Assembly (NCBI RefSeq): GCF_963518325.1
Contig: NZ_CAUQJB010000004.1
Location: forward strand, 233,203 to 297,202
Length of the DNA stretch: 64,000 nt
Direction: 5' to 3'
Source: Vagococcus_D sp963518325
GTDB taxonomy: Bacteria > Bacillota > Bacilli > Lactobacillales > Vagococcaceae
Positions 46,653-55,119 of the stretch are shown piece after piece; positions within the stretch are counted from its first letter, which is position 1, and each line of letters opens with the position of its first letter. The position numbers were made by a program, and so were the translations under genes. The notes below the pieces were generated by a model. It saw only the letters and a program-made list of their open reading frames with translations. It ran no database searches and was not told the DNA's origin.

Positions 46653-47744
46653 TTAAAACGAGGTAATTTGTTGAATCGCTGCTTGTTTCTCCGAAAAGAA
46701 GGTAGTCGTATAAATATCCAAAGTTGTTTTGATTGAACTGTGGCCCATTAAAGCACTGACCGCCGCAATATTAACCCCCATCTCCACACATCTCGTAGCA
46801 AAGGTATGACGCAATGAATGAAAAGAAATGCCTGTCCAGCCAAACTGACTGATGATCTCTTTAAAATGGCGATCGACTGCTCTCGGTTCCAAAGGGCGCC
46901 CGCCTAGTTCCATCACATAAGAACAAGAAGACGCCACATAGCGTTTTTTTAATGAGAGCAATAAAGTAGCCGACAGTGGGATAACCCGCTGAGAATGGCT
47001 AGTTTTAGGGCTATTTTCGGTAATAAATGTACCTGTTCCCGCTTTTTTGATAATTCGCTGACGAGTACGTTGGACTGATAAATAGCCTTCTTCAAAATTA
47101 ATATCTTCCCATTTTAACCCGCAGACCTCGCCAATTCTCATACCTGTTTCCAACGCCAATAAAATCGGAAAGCCTTTCTTGGAGTCTAGAGATACCTTGA
47201 CTAATTTTTGTTGCTGCACTCGGGACAAGGCCTTGGTTTTACTAGCTTCAACTTTAGGCAAGTGACAGCCCTCACAGGGATTGTCAACTCTATAATGTTG
47301 TTTTTTCGCCATTTCCAACCCAGACTGAACCAATCTAAAAATCACTCGAATCGACGATGGTGATAGAATTCCTTCAATATTTTTGACCCAATCTTCCATA
47401 TCTTGTTGAGTCAGTTTAACTAACTTTCGATGCCCAATCACTGGAAAGACGTAGGTGTGAAGCTTATGGTAATAACTGGCATAGGTACTTTGCTTAACCC
47501 CTGATGCAATATGATGCCTTAACCAAAATTCAAACCATTCACTAATCGTGCCATAATAGGCAGTAACGCCTATATCAAACTGATCATCCGCTCGTTGGCG
47601 AATGATTTTTTCTTTGACTTCTTTATACGATTCGCCATAAATATAGCCGTAATACAGCGTCTTATTTTCTTTTCTTCCTTTAGGATATCGACCTTCCCAT
47701 CGGCCATCCTTCCTTTTATAAATATTCAACCCTCGTTTTGACAT
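46653..47744 (-). CDS. int: Tyrosine-type integrase
   Basis: 363 residues, the length of Tn916/phage-type integrases. N-terminal AP2-like arm-binding region (GLNIYKRKDGRWEGRYPKGR), core-binding domain (about 60-160), then catalytic residues: Arg in ETGMRIGEVCGLKW (about 202-215), HSLRHTFATR (HxxR, about 309-318), His in LMGHSSIKTT and Tyr in DIYTTTF. All appear intact. RBS AAGGAG. No excisionase gene lies next to it. It marks an integrated element, which may extend rightwards to include the RiPP locus; no ends were found. Confidence 0.92.
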   Translation of the reverse strand: MSKRGLNIYKRKDGRWEGRYPKGRKENKTLYYGYIYGESYKEVKEKIIRQRADDQFDIGVTAYYGTISEWFEFWLRHHIASGVKQSTYASYYHKLHTYVFPVIGHRKLVKLTQQDMEDWVKNIEGILSPSSIRVIFRLVQSGLEMAKKQHYRVDNPCEGCHLPKVEASKTKALSRVQQQKLVKVSLDSKKGFPILLALETGMRIGEVCGLKWEDINFEEGYLSVQRTRQRIIKKAGTGTFITENSPKTSHSQRVIPLSATLLLSLKKRYVASSCSYVMELGGRPLEPRAVDRHFKEIISQFGWTGISFHSLRHTFATRCVEMGVNIAAVSALMGHSSIKTTLDIYTTTFFSEKQAAIQQITSF

Positions 47745-47966
47745 TGCTATTCACTCCTTAAATCTGACGGCGAAACTGACGGCGTTTAAAAACACCCGTC
47801 TGTCAAGCCAGATACTGTGTTAAAGGCTGATCTCCAAACGTTGGCAGAGGGGTAGCTTAGCTCAAGCTAACAAAGCCACCCTTCATTTAATTAATTTATG
47901 ATAGAAAAGGGCTTGACAAATAGTTTCAAAAAAACTATCCTATAAGAAGAGCCCATATGCTCTAGC

Positions 47967-48000
47967 AAAAATCTTGTTTTTCTATAAAACAAGATTTTTT
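47967..48000. repeat. Inverted hairpin repeat, copy 2
   Basis: Hairpin AAAATCTTGTTTT / AAAACAAGATTTT with a plus-strand T-run. The 21-bp core 47973-47993 is the exact reverse complement of copy 1, while the outer stem bases differ from copy 1 yet still pair. Confidence 0.8.
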
Positions 48001-48558
48001 TTATTACCCATAGAGGTGATATCCCAATTCTCTCACACTGTGCTCCCTTACGTTTCATTCATCCTTTTTAGTTCCCACAAGTACCATTCCTTATTTTCAC
48101 TCTTACACAAGCTCCCCGATGACAGCTGATCAATCTTTTGACCTGCTCAGACTTCAACTGACTTTCATCCTATTTCTTAGCACACTCAAAAACAAACTAA
48201 CGCTTATCATTCTTATAGCGATTACATTTCCCCTTTTAGTTATTATTTCCTTATGATTATCAAGTAAGTTATCCATAACAAGCACGGAGCAACTTTATCT
48301 ACTTTTTATCCACCTAAAAATAGACAAACTAGCAAGTTACTAATTGTTAAAAAGTGCACAATTGAGCAGATAAAACTAAAAAGGCGAGTCTTTATGAACT
48401 TTTACTGAACACATCACTGATAGTTAAAATAGCCCGAAATAAATAACAGAATAATAATCGTTTTATGAATATTTCCATATAAATTTCAGCTTACCTTAAT
48501 GAAATTATCATGTCAAGTTTGCTTGTAAATTTTTGGGAAGAAAGAAAAAAAAGGAAAA
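48001..48558. other. AT-rich gene-free stretch
   Basis: About 560 bp upstream of the integrase and downstream of the RiPP exporter. No gene of useful length. Two DnaA-box-like 9-mers (48269 and 48306), each with mismatches, are not enough for an origin. Confidence 0.45.
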
Positions 48559-48599
48559 AAAAAACCTTCAAATAATTGTCTCTTATTTGAAGGTTTTTT
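48559..48599. terminator. Bidirectional terminator after RiPP exporter gene
   Basis: A perfect 17-bp stem (AAAAAACCTTCAAATAA and complement) with a 7-nt loop; T-runs on both strands. Confidence 0.9.
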
Positions 48600-48725
48600 T
48601 TATGAACTTAAAAGTCATCAAGTTATATTAAGATCACAGATTTTTCTATGGACAGAAAATCGCAAACTAGCAATAGCACTTCTCTTTCAATATAACTAAT
48701 TCATCAACCAAACTAAATAATTTCT

Positions 48726-50498
48726 CTATTTCGTTTGACTCATTTCGTACATGTCACGATACAACTCACAGGTTTCAAACAGACAATCATGGTCTCCTTC
48801 AGCTATGATACTGCCCTCATTAAAAACGATAATGTTATCTGACAAGTATTTAGCACTCGCTAATCGATGAGTAATTACTAAACTAACTTTATCTGAAATT
48901 AATTCTTTATAGTTTGAAAATATTTCAGTTTCCGCAATAGGGTCTAATGAGGCATTTGGTTCATCGAGAATAATCATCGATGATTCTCTAAACAGTGCCC
49001 TTGCAATGCCAACCTTTATCCACTGTCCACCAGATAATTGTGTGCCGCCTTCGAACCAATATCCTAATTGCCTGTCTAAACCACCTAGTTGCTCACTACT
49101 TACCCCTACAAGCTCCAAACAATGTCTAATTTTAGGGTCATTGTTGGCTTCAGTTAAGTTACTTAAACCAACATTTTCCCTCAAAGGTAATTCATACTTG
49201 GCAAATTCTTGAAATAATACCCCAATCTTTTTTTGATAACTCTTAATCGAAATTTCTCTTAAATCAATGCCATTTACAAATATTTTTCCAGTGTATTCCG
49301 TATAGAACCCTGCAATTAATTTTAGCAAGGTGGACTTGCCAGATCCATTAAGCCCAACGATTGAAATAGCTTCTCCCCGATTAGCTACTAAATTAACATT
49401 TTTTAAGGCAAAGTCGTCTGATTGATGATAGCGAAATGAAACATCCCTTACTTCAATTTTATTGATTTCATTCACTTCAATTTTGTTATTTTTATCTTGT
49501 TTTTTTTCACTTTTTATAGCAAAAAAATCAAACAAATAAGTTAAATCCAAGGTTTCTTTTTCTAAGGTAATAAACTCCTGAGCTAGCGTGTCCATTGACG
49601 ACTTTATTAGTGTCATACAATTGATATTAATCACAAAATTTCCCACTAAAATTCGTTTTATTTTAATATCGTAGACACAGATTGCCATACTCATTCCTAC
49701 AACCAAGACATCCAATACAGCTAAAATACTTTCAGAACGAATATATTTCTTCATAATCGTCTTGTCCTGATCAATAAAAAACTTTGATAATCGAGTAAAT
49801 TTATCGATAAAAAAATCATACGTATCAAATAACTGCAATTCTTTAAAGGCAAAATCACTTGTCAGTAAGTATTGGTAATACCATTTCTCTCTTTCTTGGG
49901 TTGTTCTCGCTTTATGGACGGCATATGTTTCCTTACTGTATTTTGATAAAACGATAATTTTAGTAACAGATAAAAGAACAATAATTAGAAGAAGCCACCA
50001 CCTCCATAAAATAAGAATGGCTGAATTAGAGAGAATAACCATGATCGTTTTTAACAAACTCATCAACAACTGAACATGGCCAAAAACCACCTCACCAGTT
50101 TGTGTTTGCGCCCTCTGAATCACATTGTAAGTCTCGACATTTTCAAAATCTCTTAAAGACAATTTTTTAGTCTTCTCTAGCATCTCAACCTCAATATACA
50201 ACGTCATTTTTTTACTAATTTTAAATGAATTATAATTATCCAATTGATTAACCAAATAATTAAAAAAAGTTAACACGATCAGAAGGAAAATCCATTTAAA
50301 AACCTCGACTATTTCAAAGGAACCTATTAGCACTAAGTTGATGATTTTTTGCATCAGAATAAGATTTAGACTTGGAAAAATACCGAGAAACAATTGAAAA
50401 ATCACCAAGACTACTAGTCCTTTAGAATCAACTTTTTTGACAAGTGACAGACTTTTAAGCGATGTCAGCACTAATTCTTTTTTTGGTATGTCATCCAT
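48726..50498 (-). CDS. ABC exporter of RiPP locus
   Basis: About 590 residues from ATG 50498 (GAGGTGG five bases upstream; GTG 50507 is the alternative). Six membrane helices (about 30-310) fused to one ATP-binding domain: Walker A GLNGSGKST, signature LSGGQWIKVGIARAL, Walker B MIILDEPNASLD. No N-terminal C39 peptidase domain, so any leader removal must be done by another protease. Last gene of the maturase-precursor-exporter run; it probably exports the modified peptide. Confidence 0.88.
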   Translation of the reverse strand: MDDIPKKELVLTSLKSLSLVKKVDSKGLVVLVIFQLFLGIFPSLNLILMQKIINLVLIGSFEIVEVFKWIFLLIVLTFFNYLVNQLDNYNSFKISKKMTLYIEVEMLEKTKKLSLRDFENVETYNVIQRAQTQTGEVVFGHVQLLMSLLKTIMVILSNSAILILWRWWLLLIIVLLSVTKIIVLSKYSKETYAVHKARTTQEREKWYYQYLLTSDFAFKELQLFDTYDFFIDKFTRLSKFFIDQDKTIMKKYIRSESILAVLDVLVVGMSMAICVYDIKIKRILVGNFVININCMTLIKSSMDTLAQEFITLEKETLDLTYLFDFFAIKSEKKQDKNNKIEVNEINKIEVRDVSFRYHQSDDFALKNVNLVANRGEAISIVGLNGSGKSTLLKLIAGFYTEYTGKIFVNGIDLREISIKSYQKKIGVLFQEFAKYELPLRENVGLSNLTEANNDPKIRHCLELVGVSSEQLGGLDRQLGYWFEGGTQLSGGQWIKVGIARALFRESSMIILDEPNASLDPIAETEIFSNYKELISDKVSLVITHRLASAKYLSDNIIVFNEGSIIAEGDHDCLFETCELYRDMYEMSQTK

Positions 50499-50595
50499 GG
50501 CTTCCACCTCATTCTTTAGCTAATAGGGTTACGAACTATTCCACTAAGAAAATAACGCTAGCGAAAAGCTTCTTCCGCCAACGCTATTTCTTTTT

Positions 50596-50790
50596 CTAGG
50601 ATCTCCGATTCGTGCTGACTGCAATACTATAATTTGCATTCAAATTCACAGTTCCTTGACAGCCGCACCCACATCTACTACAAGAGTCACTACCACGAGC
50701 AGCCGAGAATGAGCGATTACACATACACGCTCTTGGTGCGATACCACCACCACTTTCAACACTTCTTCCGATTGGGTTAATCAAGTTCAT
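50596..50790 (-). CDS. Six-cysteine RiPP precursor peptide
   Basis: 64 residues behind a strong GGGAGGTGAG. N-terminus MNLINPIGRSVESGGG resembles a conserved leader; Cys at 22, 24, 37, 40, 42 and 44, the last four in a C-x2-CGCGC cluster; tail rich in Asn and Ser. It resembles the CLI_3235-type Cys-rich putative bacteriocin precursors that pair with radical-SAM maturases (from memory, unverified). It lies 100 bp after the maturase gene and 90 bp before the exporter gene. Confidence 0.85.
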   Translation of the reverse strand: MNLINPIGRSVESGGGIAPRACMCNRSFSAARGSDSCSRCGCGCQGTVNLNANYSIAVSTNRRS

Positions 50791-50890
50791 AATCTCACCT
50801 CCCTTTCTACCAGCTTCAAACGATTGTCAGCCTTTAAATTTATTCTTAATTTCAATTCCCCCGATAGGTGCCAATTGAAATAAAAATACA

Positions 50891-52477
50891 CTAACCCATG
50901 ACGATATGATTTAAATAGTCCAAACTTTCTGGATCTTCCTCCAAAATTTGATGGTACTGACCTAATGCTCTTTCAAGTTGGAACCTTTGAGATTCGCAGA
51001 GCTCATTCTTATAATCTAGCCTAAAATTAGATTCGTCATAGCTATCTGTATAACATAGACCGCACATGCTGACTGCCCAGCAGTCGTTACAGGATTTGAC
51101 AGACTGAGTCATATAATCCTCAATGTATTTTTCTCGAACATACTCAAGATCTATGCCTTTTTCCACATTCCCTAATTTAGGTGACTCGCCAATTCGTTCA
51201 CATAGCTTAAACTCCCCGTCAACTGTCACATATAGTCTCCTGCTGCCAGGAATGCAACACCCATTAAAACTATAGTTATCTACCGGTTCTTCTGTCAATC
51301 TCCTATTATGGATCCGATACATATCATCCGTTGACCGCTTACTCGTAAATAATTTAGATGACTCATCCACGTCTTTTATCACTTTGCGGTTATTCCAATC
51401 ACCAAGTGGATCATAAAGAATTAGCTCTTCTTCTCCCTCAGCTAAATCTATGGCGTCTTCTTTAGGTATATTGGTTAGTCCCTCTTGATCTCTCCCGTAT
51501 GTGGCGTAGGTCACGTTTTTCTCAGCACCTTGAGGAATCCAAGGATTTTCATCAAAAAATGCTTGAATTTTATCAAACTTTTCAATCGAGTATGGTCGGT
51601 TCAATACCATACTAAAAGACATCCTATTTTCGGCATCATCTCCAAAGGCGTTAACAATCGTTTTTAACCCTTGATAAACTTGTTGGAAGCTTCCTTTTCC
51701 ATTTTGGTAAACCCGGTATTCATCGTGAATATCCTCTGGACCGTCTAAACTACATACAACATAGAAATCATCAATGGCTGCGATATATTCAGCAACTTCC
51801 TCAGTCATTAAAACCAAGTTAGTTGTCACTGAAAATATAAGTCGCCGGTCAGCTAACTGTTCTTGTGCATACGTCACGCATTTTTTTAATAAATCAAACT
51901 CCAACAAGGGTTCACCACCATAAAAGGTCAGTGAAAAGGTCTCTCCAGCATGTTCCTTGCCATAATCAATGGCTTTCTTAGCCGTTTCAAACGTCATTGT
52001 TTTAGTCCCAAATCCTCGAAACGTACAGTTCATCTCGCCATAGATGCAATAAGAACAACGCAAATTACATTTTTCAGTTAGTTCTAATGTGATTAATTGT
52101 AAATCCGATGTAATGGATTCTTCAAGTTGATATAAGTGAGGACTATCAAACTTCGTGACGGCCTTTGCTTGCAAAATATTTTCTTGTAAGATAATTTGCT
52201 TAAAGTCTTCAAGTTCCCCTATTGCTTCTATCTCTATGCCATATTGAGTTACAAGTGTTCGAACAGGAATATAACTCTTTTGACTTTCCCAAATCTTTAA
52301 GATCCCGTATAGATTATCATTACTCTCAAAAATCTTTCCAGTGCCAGTATCATAAAAGTATTTTTTGGATTTTGTGTTAAAGACTTTCCCCACCTGATAG
52401 TAACTCCTTTGTAAAAATAACTGTGAAAAAAAATAGTCTAACTCATCTAATAAGACTTCATTAACCGTTTCATTCAT
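50891..52477 (-). CDS. Radical-SAM/SPASM peptide maturase
   Basis: 528 residues. N-terminal ~100-residue domain probably recognises the leader. Radical-SAM cluster motif CNLRCSYC (about 137-144), then FYGGEPLLEF (about 184-193). Cysteine-rich C-terminal SPASM-type region: CCIPGSRR (about 405), CERIGE, CNDCWAVSMCGLC (about 455-467) and a final Cys near 487, giving room for two auxiliary FeS clusters. Such enzymes form thioether bonds from cysteine sulfur to a carbon (sactipeptide or ranthipeptide). RBS AGGAGGGG. Expression control lies in the promoter described separately. Confidence 0.9.
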   Translation of the reverse strand: MNETVNEVLLDELDYFFSQLFLQRSYYQVGKVFNTKSKKYFYDTGTGKIFESNDNLYGILKIWESQKSYIPVRTLVTQYGIEIEAIGELEDFKQIILQENILQAKAVTKFDSPHLYQLEESITSDLQLITLELTEKCNLRCSYCIYGEMNCTFRGFGTKTMTFETAKKAIDYGKEHAGETFSLTFYGGEPLLEFDLLKKCVTYAQEQLADRRLIFSVTTNLVLMTEEVAEYIAAIDDFYVVCSLDGPEDIHDEYRVYQNGKGSFQQVYQGLKTIVNAFGDDAENRMSFSMVLNRPYSIEKFDKIQAFFDENPWIPQGAEKNVTYATYGRDQEGLTNIPKEDAIDLAEGEEELILYDPLGDWNNRKVIKDVDESSKLFTSKRSTDDMYRIHNRRLTEEPVDNYSFNGCCIPGSRRLYVTVDGEFKLCERIGESPKLGNVEKGIDLEYVREKYIEDYMTQSVKSCNDCWAVSMCGLCYTDSYDESNFRLDYKNELCESQRFQLERALGQYHQILEEDPESLDYLNHIVMG

Positions 52478-52506
52478 CCTACCCCTCCTTAGATTCCTTT
52501 ATATGA

Positions 52507-52523
52507 TTAATGATAATCATTAA
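52507..52523. promoter_or_regulatory. Fur-box-like palindrome over the maturase -10
   Basis: TTAATGATAATCATTAA is palindromic apart from the centre base and contains AATGATAATCATT, the core of the classic Fur box. It covers the -10 at 52513-52518, a place where a repressor would act. A Fur, Zur or PerR-type protein is the candidate. Confidence 0.6.
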
Positions 52524-52541
52524 ATCATGTGAAGTCTTGAA
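52513..52541 (-). promoter_or_regulatory. Promoter of maturase-precursor-exporter operon
   Basis: Minus strand: weak -35 TTCAAG (52536-52541), 17-bp spacer, -10 GATTAT (52513-52518). A weak -35 fits activator dependence. Confidence 0.55.
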
Positions 52542-52547
52542 CCTGAG

Positions 52548-52574
52548 CTTAAGTTTATCTTAAAAAAAGCTTAA
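52548..52574 (-). promoter_or_regulatory. Three TTAAG direct repeats at 11-bp spacing
   Basis: Minus-strand TTAAG at 52548, 52559 and 52570, exact 11-bp steps; the -35 TTCAAG sits one further step on. This is the layout of OmpR/PhoB-family response-regulator sites. The same element precedes the efflux/regulator operon (58294-58331). Confidence 0.75.
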
Positions 52575-52685
52575 CCGACTCAATCATAAAAAAATAATCG
52601 TTATAGGTACGAAACAAGACAAAAAAGTGTCATTTTTCACAATAAATAAGCCGAACGATAAAACATCGCGCAGCTTCACCTTATT

Positions 52686-53807
52686 TTATGCTGAGACAAC
52701 TTGATTATAGGGCAATTTAATCTTGACAGTGGTCCTCTCCTCATTACTTTCAGCAATGATGTCGCCATGATGGGCTTCAATAATCTGTTTAGCGATGGCT
52801 AAACCAAGGCCAACACCTCCCGTTTTCGTCGAACGAGAATAATCTGTCCTGTAAAACTTCTCAAAAATATGTTTTAACTGGTACTCTGTCAATGGCTGAC
52901 ATTCATTCGAAATAGACACCACCACTCTATCTTGAGAGAGTTCCACTTTAACACCAACTTCACTGCTTCCACTCCCATAGACAATAGCATTTTTCAGGAC
53001 ATTATTGAAGACCCTTGACAGTTGTTCAGCATCACCTAAAATTGAAACATTCACATGATTAGTCACAACTATCCCTTGCTGTTTTTCCTCAATTAAAGGA
53101 TAAAATTCTTCAATAACTTGATATAAAAGCATGTTCAAATTAAACGAAGTTTGATTCAGTGTTAAGCTATGTAAATTGTATCGACTGATTTCAAAAAATT
53201 GTTCTGTTAACTGCTCTAGCCTCTCAGCTTTTTCCAGAGCAATCGAAAGATACTTGATTAACAGCTCATCAGTCAACTCTTGTGTATCTTTGATCAAGTT
53301 TAAATATCCAATAACAGAAGCTAAGGGTGTCTTCAAATCGTGAGCTAAATAAGTAATCAAGTCATGTTTTTGCTGAGTCTCTTTCCTTATTTCTCCCTGT
53401 TGAATTTCCGAATTATTTCTAATTTTTAACAACTCAAAAGCTATTTCCGAGTATTCATTCGGAAAAAAATTTTCGTTTATTTGGTTATTCTCAAAAAAAA
53501 CGGGAATCCGCTGGGAAATAAATTCAATCGTCTCTTTTTCTCGTTTTTTATTAATGTGTTTAGCAACTAAAAATATGAGAACAATCATCAATATTAGCAT
53601 TGACAAGCACATAATTTGAAAAAAAAATTTAAATGCAGGCCAGTTAAACTCCTTCATTTCTACCCCAGAGCCCTGTCCTTCATAAATAGTAACAAAGGTT
53701 TCTTCAGCCCAACTGCCTAACAGTGGGTTACCATAAAAACTAAACCAGTAAAAACCTCCCAATAATAATACACAGACTCCCCCAATAACGATACCCTTTT
53801 TACGCAT
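52686..53807 (-). CDS. Sensor histidine kinase (VanS-like)
   Basis: 373 residues. Two membrane helices (about 7-24 and 60-84) around a short extracytoplasmic loop of about 35 residues; phospho-acceptor His in LAHDLKTPLASVIGYL (about 154-169); ATP-binding boxes NVLKNAIVYG and GVGLGLAIAKQII. The small sensor loop suggests sensing at or in the membrane, as in peptide-antibiotic detectors. Overlaps the response-regulator gene by 8 bp. Confidence 0.92.
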   Translation of the reverse strand: MRKKGIVIGGVCVLLLGGFYWFSFYGNPLLGSWAEETFVTIYEGQGSGVEMKEFNWPAFKFFFQIMCLSMLILMIVLIFLVAKHINKKREKETIEFISQRIPVFFENNQINENFFPNEYSEIAFELLKIRNNSEIQQGEIRKETQQKHDLITYLAHDLKTPLASVIGYLNLIKDTQELTDELLIKYLSIALEKAERLEQLTEQFFEISRYNLHSLTLNQTSFNLNMLLYQVIEEFYPLIEEKQQGIVVTNHVNVSILGDAEQLSRVFNNVLKNAIVYGSGSSEVGVKVELSQDRVVVSISNECQPLTEYQLKHIFEKFYRTDYSRSTKTGGVGLGLAIAKQIIEAHHGDIIAESNEERTTVKIKLPYNQVVSA

Positions 53808-54501
53808 CGATCACATACCCCACTCCCCACACGGTCTTAATATAACCTTTCTCTCCCTCTTGTTTTTTCATCTTTTGTCTTATATGCCTAATGTGAACCA
53901 TCACTGTATTATTTGACGTGTCATAATACTTTTCTTCCCAAACATTCTGAAAAATCACCTCAGAATTAATAACAACCCCTCGATTGCTCAGTAACAGCAA
54001 TAAGATATTAAATTCTTTTGGTGTCAGATCAATTTTTTGGTTATCGATGGTCACGTCGTAACTGTTACAATTGAGTGTAATCCCTTCGAATTGAATAAAA
54101 GTCTGTTGGGCCGTTTTTAAGGTATTATCATTGTACTCGATATACCGTCTTAAATTAGCTTTAACTCTGGCTACTAGTTCAAGAGGTTTAAAGGGTTTTG
54201 TGATATAATCATCTGCCCCACAATTCAACCCTTGTATTTTATCAAGTTCGCTATCTTTAGCAGTCAAAAATAGTATCGGACATTTATTCGAACCACGAAT
54301 CTGTCTACATATATCAAACCCACACATGTCTGGCAACATGATGTCTAAAATTGCCAGATCAGGGGTTTCTTTGTTAAGTAGTTCTAATGCTTCTTCTCCT
54401 GTATAAGCTACCCTTACTTCATATTTTTCGACTGCTAAATACAGTTCAATCAAATCCGCAATTTCTTTTTCATCTTCAACAATTAGAATTTTTTCTACCA
54501 T
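53800..54501 (-). CDS. OmpR/PhoB-family response regulator (VanR-like)
   Basis: About 233 residues from ATG 54501 (GAGG six bases upstream). Receiver domain with acidic pocket EDE (about 9-11), phospho-Asp in LAILDIMLPD (about 51-60), Thr in FLTAKD and Lys in ITKPFKPLEL. C-terminal winged helix (DLTPKEFNILLLLL, VHIRHIRQKM, WGVGYVID). The likely binding sites are the 11-bp TTAAG repeats at both promoters of the locus. Confidence 0.93.
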   Translation of the reverse strand: MVEKILIVEDEKEIADLIELYLAVEKYEVRVAYTGEEALELLNKETPDLAILDIMLPDMCGFDICRQIRGSNKCPILFLTAKDSELDKIQGLNCGADDYITKPFKPLELVARVKANLRRYIEYNDNTLKTAQQTFIQFEGITLNCNSYDVTIDNQKIDLTPKEFNILLLLLSNRGVVINSEVIFQNVWEEKYYDTSNNTVMVHIRHIRQKMKKQEGEKGYIKTVWGVGYVIDA

Positions 54502-54603
54502 CACACACCTCTTCCGTAAACGTTATCATCTTAATCAATTGTATCCTATATTCGAACAACCATCAATTTAAAATGACTCCTAACAATAAGTTTTTCCCAC
54601 TCC

Positions 54604-55098
54604 CTATTCAAGTTTAACGATCACCACTTTAGTTGCCATAAATTTACTTCCCGCTTCAGAACCATACAAATAAATAGTGTCATCTACTACTAAATCTGAC
54701 TTACTACCTTTTTCCAAACGACCGTCTTTCATGTTTTTAATAATCAGTTTCTTAAACTCGGTTTTTTCCGTAAACTCAACTACCGCTTGGTCTTCTCCTT
54801 TATTAGTATATGCTACAGTTTCACCTTCCTCCTCACCATCCCCTTCTAAAATAGTCGCTTTACTAATTGTCATCCCATTGGCTGTCAGTTCGTTAATATT
54901 ACCTGACAAATCGGCATTTTCTATTTCACTATCAATATCATTTGCTTCATTCGGGGTTTCTTTTTCATTTGTTTTCCCTGCCTGATTATTGGGGACATCA
55001 ACGGCTTCTGGAGTGGCTTCCTTTCCCCCACAAGCTGTTATTACCGTTAATGTTGTAACAATCATTAGCCATAGCCATTTTTTCCCACGTTTAGTCAT
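54604..55098 (-). CDS. Small lipoprotein beside MacAB-like system
   Basis: 164 residues. Lipobox TVITACGG (Cys about residue 23), an acidic Asn/Glu-rich linker (about 28-68), then a compact C-terminal domain of about 95 residues (LTANGMTISKATILEG, FMATKVVIVKLE). Family not recognised. Surface lipoproteins next to bacteriocin efflux pumps often give self-immunity; here that is inferred from position. Confidence 0.75.
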   Translation of the reverse strand: MTKRGKKWLWLMIVTTLTVITACGGKEATPEAVDVPNNQAGKTNEKETPNEANDIDSEIENADLSGNINELTANGMTISKATILEGDGEEEGETVAYTNKGEDQAVVEFTEKTEFKKLIIKNMKDGRLEKGSKSDLVVDDTIYLYGSEAGSKFMATKVVIVKLE

Positions 55099-55119
55099 TT
55101 TACATTCTCCTTTTATCGT

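Noticed and set aside
48269..48314. Two DnaA-box-like 9-mers in AT-rich DNA as a plasmid or element origin
   Set aside because: Both have mismatches, no iterons and no replication gene nearby.
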